Assembly (NCBI GenBank): GCA_014730295.1
Contig: WJIN01000011.1
Span: forward strand, 1 to 47,532
From: Promethearchaeota archaeon
GTDB lineage: Archaea; Asgardarchaeota; Lokiarchaeia; Sigynarchaeales; SOKP01
Reading direction: 5' to 3'
Length of the DNA: 47,532 nt
Under the pieces are notes generated by a model. That model did not search any database. It had not been told where the DNA came from and saw only the letters and a list, made by a program, of their open reading frames with translations. Of the stretch, positions 27,406-35,071 are shown one piece after another (positions within the stretch are counted from its first letter, which is position 1; each line of letters starts with the position of its first letter). The position numbers and the translations under genes are program-made.

Positions 27406-27514
27406 AGAATTAAATTATATATTTAAGGGTATATTAAGTGGAAAAGAGTTGATAATTTAAAATGCTTCTTACAAAAAATTTTAGAAATGTAAATATTTGG
27501 CTAAAATAAATAAT

Positions 27515-27591
27515 TGGTGCGGGGAGGGGGCTTCGATCCCCCGACCTCACGGTTATCAGCCGTGCGCTATACCAAGCTAAGCCATCTCCGC
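27515..27591 (-). tRNA. tRNA-Ile (anticodon GAU), CCA encoded
   Basis: Minus-strand cloverleaf. Acceptor GCGGAGA pairs with TCCCCGC except for an A5-C68 mismatch. The D arm has GCT/AGC with A14-G15. The anticodon stem CACGG/CCGTG surrounds CTGATAA, giving GAU. The T stem is GGGGG/CCCCC with loop ATCGAAG, where position 54 is A instead of the near-universal T. Discriminator A is followed by a genomic CCA (27515-27517). The two departures from consensus are odd, but the rest folds well, so I believe it is a real tRNA gene. Confidence 0.9.
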
Positions 27592-27623
27592 ACGATTTAT
27601 ATTGGGATAAAACTAAAAATAAA

Positions 27624-27645
27624 AATATTAACTGGTGTTAATATT
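27624..27645. promoter_or_regulatory. Perfect palindrome upstream of tRNA-Ile
   Basis: AATATTAAC and its exact complement GTTAATATT flank a TGGT loop. The centre lies about 44 bases upstream of the tRNA-Ile 5' end and about 110 bases before ATG 27746 on the other strand. It sits where an operator or promoter element would act on either gene. AT richness makes chance palindromes common, so this is tentative. Confidence 0.3.
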
Positions 27646-27745
27646 GTTTATGTGTAATAATTTTAATAATATATACTTAAAAAATTTTTTTACAATATAA
27701 ACGAGCTATTAATAGAATTGAATTCCTAATAATAATTAATAAATT

Positions 27746-28177
27746 ATGTCTGATAAACTCAAATATTCTGTTGTCGGTCTCCAAGATTTTGTTATTTCGT
27801 TTGAAAAATATTGCGAACCATGTGAGATTCAACAGCACTGCGAATATGGAAGAAACAATCCTTTTTCTGTGAAGATTAATTGTAATGATATCCAAAGTGC
27901 CAAAGAGAATGTAAAGTACGAGAAATTAAAGAAGCTTCAGAAAAGTGAAGATATTTCTCTCTCTTATGATGATTTAATAAAAAAAATTAATATCAATATG
28001 CAATCGATTTTTTCCGATATATGGAAAAATAGAGTCAAAAATAAAAAACGAGAGATACGCTGTCTCGATTCTAGCAAAGTGGACCCGATTTTAGTGGCTC
28101 AACAGGGTCAAGATTGGTGGAAGGATTTTAACCGCACTATGAACGCAATTCATGAGGAATGCGAAAAAATTCTCTGA
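27746..28177 (+). CDS. Unknown protein with an N-terminal cysteine cluster
   Basis: The 143-residue soluble protein has no family I recognise. Residues 23-33 hold C-x2-C-x5-C (YCEPCEIQQHCEYG) and a further Cys at about 50, enough for one zinc or Fe-S site. The C-terminal half is helical and charged, with WWKDFNRTMNAIHEECEKIL at the end. It is divergent from tRNA-Ile and convergent with the radical SAM gene, so no operon partner indicates its job. Confidence 0.65.
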   Translation: MSDKLKYSVVGLQDFVISFEKYCEPCEIQQHCEYGRNNPFSVKINCNDIQSAKENVKYEKLKKLQKSEDISLSYDDLIKKININMQSIFSDIWKNRVKNKKREIRCLDSSKVDPILVAQQGQDWWKDFNRTMNAIHEECEKIL

Positions 28178-28204
28178 TTTTTTCTTTATCATGATTTTAC
28201 TGTT

Positions 28205-29770
28205 TTAAGATGTATCTTTTATAACTATTTCTTGTTCCTCGATTTTTGTCCTGTCTAAGAATGATAGGAAGCTTTCATATCGATTCTTGAGATTTTTATT
28301 CATCTTATTCAATTCAGAAATCTCAAAGATTTTATGAAAAGCGTCAAGATTTAACATTTGAATTTTTTCTTTTATTCTTCTATTAATATCGATGTATTTA
28401 TTGGTCCATGATAAAAGAAAGTCTCTTAGGGGTAGATTTTGAGAAGAGCGGATGCAAAAAACCCCAAATTTTTGAAACTCCAAGTCTGGATATTTCCACC
28501 AACTTTTAGAAATCGGGTAATATTGTGTACCGAACTTTTTATGATAATAAGATTCATTTTCATAGGAGGGAGTACCCGGGAAATTATGATATTGTTTTAT
28601 GTTAAAGATTATTTTATTACTCTGAGTCGTTTGGATAATCTTTTTCATGCCTTCAAACGCCCGATCTAAAGTGTCGGAAGTTTCCCCTGGATGGTTTAAT
28701 AAAATGTTAAGAACACATTCATACTTTAAATCATCATGAATTTTCAATATATGCTCAAATGTACGCAAGTAATTCGTCGGATTGTTGGTTTTATTTAGTA
28801 TTTCTAACATTGTATAAGAAAAATGTTCGAGTCCATACATATTATAAATTTTTTTCTTATGGAGTCGTTTTAGTAAATCCTCATTGAGTATGTCCAATCT
28901 GGTTTCTGTCCAAATTGAATTTATATTCTCAAAATCATAATTTTTCAGAAAAGCGTCTAACCATGATTTACTAAAGCCAAAAATACTATCTAAAAAACCA
29001 AATTGCTTTACATTATGGTCTTCTCCAAATTCCACCATTTGTTTTACTTCTTCTACAGCTCTTAGAGGAGAATAGGCTCTCCAAGGTTTAATAGCATTAC
29101 AATCTTTTCTTAGATTCTGTTCCATACAGAAATTACAAGTATATGGACATCCTCTACTTAGATTTATCGCCAGATTCGGAATATCTCCGATATACTCGCT
29201 CAGAGAAAGGTTTTCAAAAGTCATAAGAGGGAAATCATCGAGATTAGCAATAAATCTTTTTTCCATGAGGACTGGTTTATTTTGTTTTTTTGAATCGTTT
29301 TGAATAATCATTGAAAGAGGAATCTCTCCTTCTCCCAAAACTATATAATCAATTAAACCAGGTTTTGAAAGGAATTCTGCAGGATAGGCAGTCGTATGGG
29401 CACCACCAATCACTACCAGACATTGATCATGATATTGTTTGAAATAATTCAATATAATCCCTGTAGGGAGATATAAAGTACTGAATGAGCAAGAAATACA
29501 AATTAATGTATCTGAACCAAGCTCAAAATCCAATCGGCTAATGAGATGATCCATTTCAAAATTAAATTTTTCAATATCACCATATGAATAATCTTCAATT
29601 GTCAGGTTTCCTCTCTTCTGTTCTGCAGGTAAATATAATGTTCCAAAATCCAATTCTTTAAATTTGTATTTTAGATAATTTTCAAGATAAAACGGCCATA
29701 CCAGTAAAATGTCAGATAATTGTTTTTCAATTAAAGTAAATGGTTGAAGAAATAAAATATGCTTGATCAT
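28205..29770 (-). CDS. Radical SAM protein with B12-binding-like N-terminal domain
   Basis: The 521-residue protein has an N-terminal Rossmann-like region with VVIGGAHTTAYPAEFL and YIVLGEGEIPL, the pattern of cobalamin-binding domains in the B12/radical SAM superfamily. The radical SAM barrel follows, with the cluster motif C-x3-C-x2-C in SRGCPYTCNFC. The C-terminal part (VLNILLNHPGETSDT, then a helical region) resembles this superfamily too. Members catalyse methylations, ring contractions or thioether chemistry; the substrate is not predictable here. It is a single-gene unit, divergent from the next orphan. Confidence 0.83.
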   Translation of the reverse strand: MIKHILFLQPFTLIEKQLSDILLVWPFYLENYLKYKFKELDFGTLYLPAEQKRGNLTIEDYSYGDIEKFNFEMDHLISRLDFELGSDTLICISCSFSTLYLPTGIILNYFKQYHDQCLVVIGGAHTTAYPAEFLSKPGLIDYIVLGEGEIPLSMIIQNDSKKQNKPVLMEKRFIANLDDFPLMTFENLSLSEYIGDIPNLAINLSRGCPYTCNFCMEQNLRKDCNAIKPWRAYSPLRAVEEVKQMVEFGEDHNVKQFGFLDSIFGFSKSWLDAFLKNYDFENINSIWTETRLDILNEDLLKRLHKKKIYNMYGLEHFSYTMLEILNKTNNPTNYLRTFEHILKIHDDLKYECVLNILLNHPGETSDTLDRAFEGMKKIIQTTQSNKIIFNIKQYHNFPGTPSYENESYYHKKFGTQYYPISKSWWKYPDLEFQKFGVFCIRSSQNLPLRDFLLSWTNKYIDINRRIKEKIQMLNLDAFHKIFEISELNKMNKNLKNRYESFLSFLDRTKIEEQEIVIKDTS

Positions 29771-29874
29771 AGTCTACCATTTTAATCTAAAAATTCTTGT
29801 ATAAAAACTCATAAAAAAACTTGAATTTATGTGATTTTTAAATATTTTAATTCAAAATAAATCATCGAGTATAA

Positions 29875-31287
29875 ATGTACAATCAAATGAATCTGATCAA
29901 AAAAAAGAAGGTCATAGATTACATATTGGATTATATTAATCATAAGGGAAGGATTAAAGCTGCATTATTACAAAAAATAGAGAATCGGGTTTTTGATAAA
30001 AGATTTAAGATTAATATTTCGCAAGAAGAATTATACGAAATTCTAATTGAGCTTGTTGAAAAGAAGAGAATTCAATTAATTATTCCGGAGCTTATATTCT
30101 TAAGCTGGAAAAAAACGTTCTTCAAGGATCTAGTCTATTTTGAAACTAATGAGTATTATAAGAGAACTTTTGATTATGAGGTAAAAGATATTGCAAAAAA
30201 TAAGTCTGAAGGAAAATATTTTTTTGATTCAAGGAAATCTAAAATACCCAAGGAATTTATCCAGAATCTGAAAATTCTAATTGAAAATCGACCAGAAATC
30301 AAATCAAAAATAATATTTTATATTCCTTACAATAGTCTACCTATTTTTATATATGAAGATAATTTCGAATTATTTCCTATTGATAAAACAGGAATTGCGA
30401 AAAAGAAGAAATATTGCGATGAGTATATTTACCAAAAGAAAACATTGAAATACCCATTGAAAGATCAAGCATCCGACCTAAAAATAATTAAAAACTATCG
30501 CGAAAAATTTATGTGTTTCTATATAACACTAATAGAATCGATACAATATGAGATTATAAAACAACAAAAAAAAGTTGTCAAAATCCGAAAATACGAAGGA
30601 AAACTATGCAAAAATATTGAAAAATTTGGATACTACTGTTTTCAATACATGAAGAGTGACTGGATTGAGGCGGAGCCAAACCCACTAAGATGGGAAACTT
30701 TTTTCAATATTTTGAAATCTCCGATAAAAATTCTAAATTTTAATTTTGAAAGCTTAGAATTTCACGGGAGAACGTTCAAATGTCTTATTAATCTCAAATT
30801 AGGAATCGAGATAGCTCAAGAAAGAAAAATATTAATTGATTATCTCAAGAAAGAAAATTTTTCACAATTCAAATTAGATAAAGATACAAAAGAAGTTCTG
30901 ATGGGTAAAAATATATATTTGAATGTTCCCTGTCCCTCTATTGAATATCTATATTTTGTCGTTAAATATTTCTTCTATTATAATATGTTCAAATTTTTTT
31001 CATACAGTTTTCCTATTTTTCAAGAAAAAAATCAAGAAATTTACTTAAAAGATAAAGAAAAGAATCTCTATGAAATATTTTTTCCTGTTCTCAGATGCCT
31101 TTTTAATTATGAAGATGATGAATTCAATTTTAAATATTACACTTTAAATGCTGATGAATTAGAGATAATATATAATAAATTTATGTTAAATGAAGTTAAA
31201 TCTATTGAAAAAAAAATGTTTAAATATTTCTTACTAAAATTCTCAAAAATCTTAAAGAAAGATAAAACAGAGAAACGAAAGTTTTAA
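29875..31287 (+). CDS. Unknown 470-aa protein, possible N-terminal winged helix
   Basis: No family recognised. Residues 8-75 (KKKVIDYILDYINHKG and onward, then ISQEELYEILIELVEKKRIQLI) look like a winged-helix fold. The remainder is an alpha/beta protein rich in Lys, Phe and Tyr without catalytic motifs I can identify. A second in-frame ATG at 29887 is an alternative start. TATA-like sequence precedes it at about 29837-29850. It lies upstream of the TFB gene on the same strand, but with 143 bases between, so it is probably a separate unit. Confidence 0.7.
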   Translation: MYNQMNLIKKKKVIDYILDYINHKGRIKAALLQKIENRVFDKRFKINISQEELYEILIELVEKKRIQLIIPELIFLSWKKTFFKDLVYFETNEYYKRTFDYEVKDIAKNKSEGKYFFDSRKSKIPKEFIQNLKILIENRPEIKSKIIFYIPYNSLPIFIYEDNFELFPIDKTGIAKKKKYCDEYIYQKKTLKYPLKDQASDLKIIKNYREKFMCFYITLIESIQYEIIKQQKKVVKIRKYEGKLCKNIEKFGYYCFQYMKSDWIEAEPNPLRWETFFNILKSPIKILNFNFESLEFHGRTFKCLINLKLGIEIAQERKILIDYLKKENFSQFKLDKDTKEVLMGKNIYLNVPCPSIEYLYFVVKYFFYYNMFKFFSYSFPIFQEKNQEIYLKDKEKNLYEIFFPVLRCLFNYEDDEFNFKYYTLNADELEIIYNKFMLNEVKSIEKKMFKYFLLKFSKILKKDKTEKRKF

Positions 31288-31430
31288 ATATAATATTTGT
31301 GTATAATAAATTTGCAAACGGGTTAATTTTAGTTCAGTCACTTAATCATTATTTTATTGATTGATGGGACAGTACTGGTTCAGCTAGTGAATGCGGTTTT
31401 AATATTAATCAAAGGTTTAGAGGTTATAAT

Positions 31431-32318
31431 ATGGATATAAAAACAGATATGAATTATTTTTCAAATTCTTGCCCAGAATGTGGCGGAAAAATCATTCCAG
31501 TCCAAGAAAAGGGAGAAAATGTCTGTCGAAAGTGTGGATTGGTTGTGAATGAAAGGATTCTAGATATCTCCCATAGTGGAAAACGAGCATTTACAAAACA
31601 AGAAAAGGAGAAAAGAGCTAGAACGGGATCTCCAATCTCTATTCTTCTACCTGATATGGGACTTAGTACAATAATAGATAAATCAGGTATTAAGAGCCCC
31701 GATCTTAAAAGAGCGGCTAAATGGAATTCAAGAATGACATGGGATAAAAGAAATATGTTAATAGCTACTACAGAATTAAAAAGAATAGGGAGTAATCTTA
31801 ATTTGCCATCCCATATAAAAAAAGCAGCTATTAGACTTTATATTGAGGCCTTTAAAAAGAAATTATTAAGAGGTAGATCAATAAATGGAATGGTGGCTGC
31901 TTGTTTATATTTTGCTTGCAGAAAAAGTAATATTCCTAGAACATTGCAGGAAATATTGGATGAGACCTCAATAAGTGCAAAAAACGTTAGAAGATGTTAT
32001 CGGACACTCATAAGAGAATTAAAATTAAAAGCTCCGTCAACTGACCCTGTTTCTTTAATTCCTCGATTTATAGCCGAATTAGCACTTAATACCGATGATG
32101 AAAAAACTACTATTAAAATATTAAAAGCCTTTACATCAAATTTTTCTATTAGTGGGAAAGATCCAAAGGGTTTATGCGCTGGAGCATTATATTTAGTATG
32201 CAAAGCAAGAAAAAAGAGAGTATCTCAAAAAGAAATTGCTAATTTAGTTGGAGTAACTGAGGTAACTCTCAGATCCAGATATAAGGAGATTGTTAAAAAA
32301 TTAAATATTAAAGTTTAA
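31431..32318 (+). CDS. tfb: Transcription initiation factor IIB (TFB)
   Basis: The 295-residue protein has an N-terminal zinc ribbon (Cys14, Cys17, Cys32, Cys35), a B-reader/linker region with a TGSPIS block, and two cyclin-like repeats starting near 105 and 205. The second contains ICAG-like GLCAGALYLVCK and a C-terminal helix-turn-helix (QKEIANLVGVTEVTLRSRYKEI). TFB bridges TBP-bound TATA DNA and RNA polymerase. The start ATG 31431 follows AGAGG at 31419-31423; ATG 31449 is less well placed. Its 5' spacer holds two similar GTTCAG-containing repeats (about 31331 and 31378), possible regulatory sites. Confidence 0.95.
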   Translation: MDIKTDMNYFSNSCPECGGKIIPVQEKGENVCRKCGLVVNERILDISHSGKRAFTKQEKEKRARTGSPISILLPDMGLSTIIDKSGIKSPDLKRAAKWNSRMTWDKRNMLIATTELKRIGSNLNLPSHIKKAAIRLYIEAFKKKLLRGRSINGMVAACLYFACRKSNIPRTLQEILDETSISAKNVRRCYRTLIRELKLKAPSTDPVSLIPRFIAELALNTDDEKTTIKILKAFTSNFSISGKDPKGLCAGALYLVCKARKKRVSQKEIANLVGVTEVTLRSRYKEIVKKLNIKV

Positions 32319-32320
32319 AT

Positions 32321-32902
32321 TTAAATTTCTTTTTTCATTAAAAACTTCAGAAAATCTGGTAAAGTAATCAGATATTCTTGAGCATTTGGTAAATGATTTT
32401 TTATTTTAACAAATAATTGGGAATAGTGATGAGCTCTTTCTTTCTGTTCAAGTACATCGTTTCTCGTTTGTTCTCTTATCATTTCGACTGGAATACCTCT
32501 CATAACGGCTCTTGCTTGTATCACCAGACCTGGAGGAACTTGACTATTATTTAAAATGACACAACCCTCTCCGATAGATGTTTCCTCAAAGATTATGCTT
32601 CCTTCCATAATCTGCACATAATCTTCTAAAAAACTCCCTAAAATTGTTACGCCCGTTTCCAATATACAATAGCGACCAATATGAATAGAACTTTTAGATG
32701 ACCGGGTTAGTAATACAACACCATTAAAAATTGTAGAGTATTCTCCGATGTTTATTTTAGAATTTTCTGCGCGTATAACCGAACCAGGCCAAATGATCGC
32801 ATTATCATTCACTTTTACATCTCCAATTAATGTTGCTTGTGGAGAGACGTAGGCATTTTTACTAATTTCCGGTTTTTTGTCATTATATTCAATTAAAACC
32901 AT
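32321..32902 (-). CDS. Left-handed beta-helix (gamma carbonic anhydrase-like) protein without zinc histidines
   Basis: The 193-residue protein has hexapeptide repeats throughout 15-130 (ATLIGDVKVNDNAIIWPGSVIRAE, then further turns) and a C-terminal helix, as in the gamma-CA/PaaY/YrdA family. The three zinc-binding histidines of the family are not where expected: LL replaces VLH, LETG replaces IGHG, and LGS follows. A carbonic anhydrase function is therefore unlikely. It may bind another ligand or be structural. It is convergent with TFB, three bases apart. Confidence 0.85.
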   Translation of the reverse strand: MVLIEYNDKKPEISKNAYVSPQATLIGDVKVNDNAIIWPGSVIRAENSKINIGEYSTIFNGVVLLTRSSKSSIHIGRYCILETGVTILGSFLEDYVQIMEGSIIFEETSIGEGCVILNNSQVPPGLVIQARAVMRGIPVEMIREQTRNDVLEQKERAHHYSQLFVKIKNHLPNAQEYLITLPDFLKFLMKKEI

Positions 32903-33027
32903 AATTAATCCATCCGTTTATTTTTATACATTGAATATTTTCAATTCATTTAAATTTAATTGTATTGATGATATAGACTCTTTTATTAAGATAATTAGTG
33001 ATAGTCTAAAAACCAAGCTAATAAGTT

Positions 33028-33837
33028 TTAGAATATCTTGAAGGGATCATCTGATTCAAAAATTAAAAAATCATCATGGGGAAATTCTAAACTTAAAAAG
33101 TTCCTTAAATTCTGTAAAGCTAACATTTCTGTATCATGCTGTGAAATATTAACGATACATAAGCCTAGTTCTTGTGCTAAGTTCGCTAAGTAGTGGTTTA
33201 AATTGCTAGAAATATAGCAATCGCTTCCCATTTTTACGGCTTTAATAATATATTTTCTCTCTTTTGTATCACCCCCAACTACACATATATTTTCAATTCT
33301 TTTTGTTAATTCTCCAACATAAAAAATATTGCTTTCATTCAAATTTCTTCTCACTCTTTCTAAAAGATTTTTTAAAGTAAAATCATGATTAGATTGTGCT
33401 AATTCTAATGGTCTACAGATTCTACCTATGGGAATTGTTCTATTATTTTCCTTAATCTTAAAAAGATTATCTATTTTCAAATACAGAGTTTTAGCAATGA
33501 TTTCAGATATCCCATTTTCTGAAGAAATAAAGGGACTGTTTAGAATGTAGATTGAAATGGGATATTTCGAAAGTAAATTCAACTTATTTATTAAGAGATG
33601 TCTGAAATGGGAAATTTTACCAGGAAAAATTGGATGGTGGGATATTATTAAATTTACTTTCTTTTTTAGAGCATAATAAATAGAATCTATAGTTAGATCC
33701 ACACAAATTAAAATCTTGCTGATGTTCTTTTCTAATTTAATATCTCCATATTGTAATCCTGTGAAATTTCCTCTTATAGAATAATTTATTGGAGCGATCT
33801 TATTTTGCAAGATTTCTTTCAGTTTTTGATATTGCAT
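33028..33837 (-). CDS. NIF3/DUF34 family metal-binding protein
   Basis: The 269-residue protein has the NIF3 di-metal signature: CVDLT near 45-49, ISHHPIFP with His67-His68, and the C-terminal ISQHDTEMLAL contributing His and Glu. The family forms toroidal hexamers. Some bacterial members were reported as GTP cyclohydrolase type II-like (YbgI/YqfO), but the general function remains unsettled. It lies upstream of the gamma-CA-like gene on the same strand, 125 bases apart. Confidence 0.87.
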   Translation of the reverse strand: MQYQKLKEILQNKIAPINYSIRGNFTGLQYGDIKLEKNISKILICVDLTIDSIYYALKKKVNLIISHHPIFPGKISHFRHLLINKLNLLSKYPISIYILNSPFISSENGISEIIAKTLYLKIDNLFKIKENNRTIPIGRICRPLELAQSNHDFTLKNLLERVRRNLNESNIFYVGELTKRIENICVVGGDTKERKYIIKAVKMGSDCYISSNLNHYLANLAQELGLCIVNISQHDTEMLALQNLRNFLSLEFPHDDFLIFESDDPFKIF

Positions 33838-33935
33838 AAAGACTCATCTAAAAAATTTCTTAGTCAAAAAATTTCTTTTCAAATAAAAAAAAATTGAGTC
33901 CGTTAATTTTTAGGTTTTCAATGAAAATCAATTAT

Positions 33936-33953
33936 GAGGGGGGTTTATAAATA
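33936..33953 (+). promoter_or_regulatory. BRE/TATA promoter of the Flp-like pilin gene
   Basis: A purine-rich GAGGGGGG run directly abuts TTTATAAATA, centred about 30 bases before ATG 33979. This is the arrangement of an archaeal BRE plus TATA box, one of the clearest in the window. The spacing predicts transcription starting at or just before the ATG, thus a leaderless or nearly leaderless and probably abundant message. Confidence 0.55.
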
Positions 33954-33978
33954 TTAATAGACAAAAAATAATGCAAAA

Positions 33979-34182
33979 ATGAATCTTAAAAATTTTGGAA
34001 AAAGAATAATCAAGAAATTTAAAGAATTTTTTTCTGATAATTATGGGGGTAACTTGGTTGAATATGCATTATTATTAGGTTTTGCCTTTTTTATCTTCTT
34101 TTTGGTTTTTAGTATTATATCTTCTATTATGGATTGGACTTTAGGATTGTCTAATGACTTTTTCAATCTTTTTGGAGGATAG
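33979..34182 (+). CDS. Flp-type prepilin-like small protein
   Basis: The 67-residue protein has a basic leader (MNLKNFGKRIIKKFKEFF), then YGGNLVEYALLL, which fits the Flp/Fap prepilin site: cleavage after Gly23, Glu at +5 and Tyr at +6 (G|X4-E-Y). A single hydrophobic helix at about 27-51 and a short C-terminus follow, so the mature pilin would be about 44 residues. Flp pilins belong to Tad-type type IV pili, mostly known from bacteria. No Tad platform, prepilin peptidase or ATPase is adjacent, though a pilus/secretion-type ATPase begins at 45663. SecE-like proteins are an alternative, but they lack this cleavage motif. Confidence 0.7.
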   Translation: MNLKNFGKRIIKKFKEFFSDNYGGNLVEYALLLGFAFFIFFLVFSIISSIMDWTLGLSNDFFNLFGG

Positions 34183-34247
34183 CCAAATAAATATCCTGAT
34201 TTACAATTATAATAGTTTAATAATACATTTGATAGAAAATTTTTTAG

Positions 34248-34619
34248 TTAATTTTCATCATATTTTATTATTTTATCATAATCAAGTTTAAGATTAAATC
34301 GTTTTTTCCAATCTTCAAGATGGTCAAAGAGAAAATCCCTATCTATCCCGAGATATTCCAAAAAATGACTTAATTTAATTGTTTTGGTACCTTTTAATAA
34401 TTTCTTCAATTTCAGTTCTATCCTTGTAATATCTGGTTGTTTTCTCTTTCTTGATCTTAATTCCTCTAATAAGGGGAAGTTATTACTATTATTAAAAAAA
34501 TGTTGAACAATATTTGTAATGACTGCTGCTTGAGTTCTTCCAAAAACGCCCACTAACTCATCGATTAGGTCCATATATGTCTTACTTAAAGTAACAGTGG
34601 TACGTTTAGTCTCGGTCAT
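34248..34619 (-). CDS. Ribbon-helix-helix transcription regulator with extra C-terminal domain
   Basis: In 123 residues, positions 4-45 form a CopG/Arc-type ribbon-helix-helix: strand KRTTVTLS, helix TYMDLIDELVGVFG, then RTQAAVITNIVQHFF. The C-terminal 60 residues are a charged helical domain I do not recognise, perhaps for ligand or partner binding. It is divergent from a winged-helix gene across a spacer packed with inverted and direct repeats, which suggests auto- or cross-regulation. Confidence 0.78.
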   Translation of the reverse strand: MTETKRTTVTLSKTYMDLIDELVGVFGRTQAAVITNIVQHFFNNSNNFPLLEELRSRKRKQPDITRIELKLKKLLKGTKTIKLSHFLEYLGIDRDFLFDHLEDWKKRFNLKLDYDKIIKYDEN

Positions 34620-34683
34620 TCAAATTATTCCATTATTTTTATTGAAAACTATATTTCATATATTTATCAACTTATTTAATCTT

Positions 34684-34718
34684 ATGCTTATTTATGCATT
34701 ATTATCATCAATAAGCAT
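34684..34718. promoter_or_regulatory. 9-bp inverted repeat in the regulator spacer
   Basis: ATGCTTATT (34684-34692) and AATAAGCAT (34710-34718) are exact complements separated by 17 bases. They lie between the RHH gene and the TATA-like TTTATATATTAAAAA at about 34720-34733 that probably serves the winged-helix gene. This is the expected place for an operator controlling both divergent genes. Confidence 0.5.
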
Positions 34719-34753
34719 CATTTATATATTAAAAAGTCTTTATATTAGTTAGA

Positions 34754-34799
34754 GAACTTGAAAAAGTTCAATATTCATAATGTCGAAAAAATGTCGAAA
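34754..34799. promoter_or_regulatory. Inverted repeat and 11-bp-spaced direct repeats before the winged-helix gene
   Basis: GAACTT-GAAA-AAGTTC (34754-34769) is a perfect inverted repeat. Directly after it, AATGTCGAAA occurs twice, at 34779-34788 and 34790-34799, offset by 11 bases, about one helical turn. Both lie between the predicted promoter and ATG 34817, so they could be operators or act in the mRNA leader. Confidence 0.45.
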
Positions 34800-34816
34800 T
34801 TTTGTGGAGGAAAAAA

Positions 34817-35071
34817 ATGGCTAATAATATTGTGGTTGAAAATTATATTGAAGATTTCGAAATTGTCTCACCCCTTCAATACAATTTGTTACAAATACTT
34901 AAAAATGAAGGTCCTTTAACTCGAAAACAACTTGTAAATGAGTTGAATACACCAAGGACAACTATATATGATAATTTGGTGAAATTACAAAAACAAAAGG
35001 TCGTAGAAAAATTTTCTAGAAATAACGGAAAACGTGGAAGACCTAAGGTTTATTGGAAAATTTCAAAATAG
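34817..35071 (+). CDS. Small winged-helix transcription regulator
   Basis: The 84-residue protein is almost only a winged helix: LQYNLLQILKNEGPLTRKQL, recognition helix TPRTTIYDNLVKLQKQ, and a wing VEKFSRNNGKRGRPKVYWKI. It resembles single-domain MarR/TrmB-like regulators common in archaea. I take ATG 34817, which has GGAGG at 34806-34810 at good spacing; an in-frame TTG at 34802 would put that site inside the gene. It is transcribed away from the RHH gene. Confidence 0.85.
   Translation: MANNIVVENYIEDFEIVSPLQYNLLQILKNEGPLTRKQLVNELNTPRTTIYDNLVKLQKQKVVEKFSRNNGKRGRPKVYWKISK

Noticed and set aside
27515..27593. Alternative tRNA-Ile 5' register starting GTGCGGA
   Set aside because: It would leave nine bases after the T stem and destroy the genomic CCA; starting at GCGGAGA gives normal arm lengths despite one mismatch.
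32958..33010. Possible C/D box guide RNA (TGATGA-like box)
   Set aside because: No convincing D box or paired internal C'/D' boxes at the right spacing; TGATGA is common by chance in AT-rich DNA.
33979..34182. SecE/Sec61-gamma as identity of the small membrane protein
   Set aside because: Basic amphipathic leader and one span are similar, but the G-X4-E-Y cleavage pattern and short mature region fit Flp pilins better.
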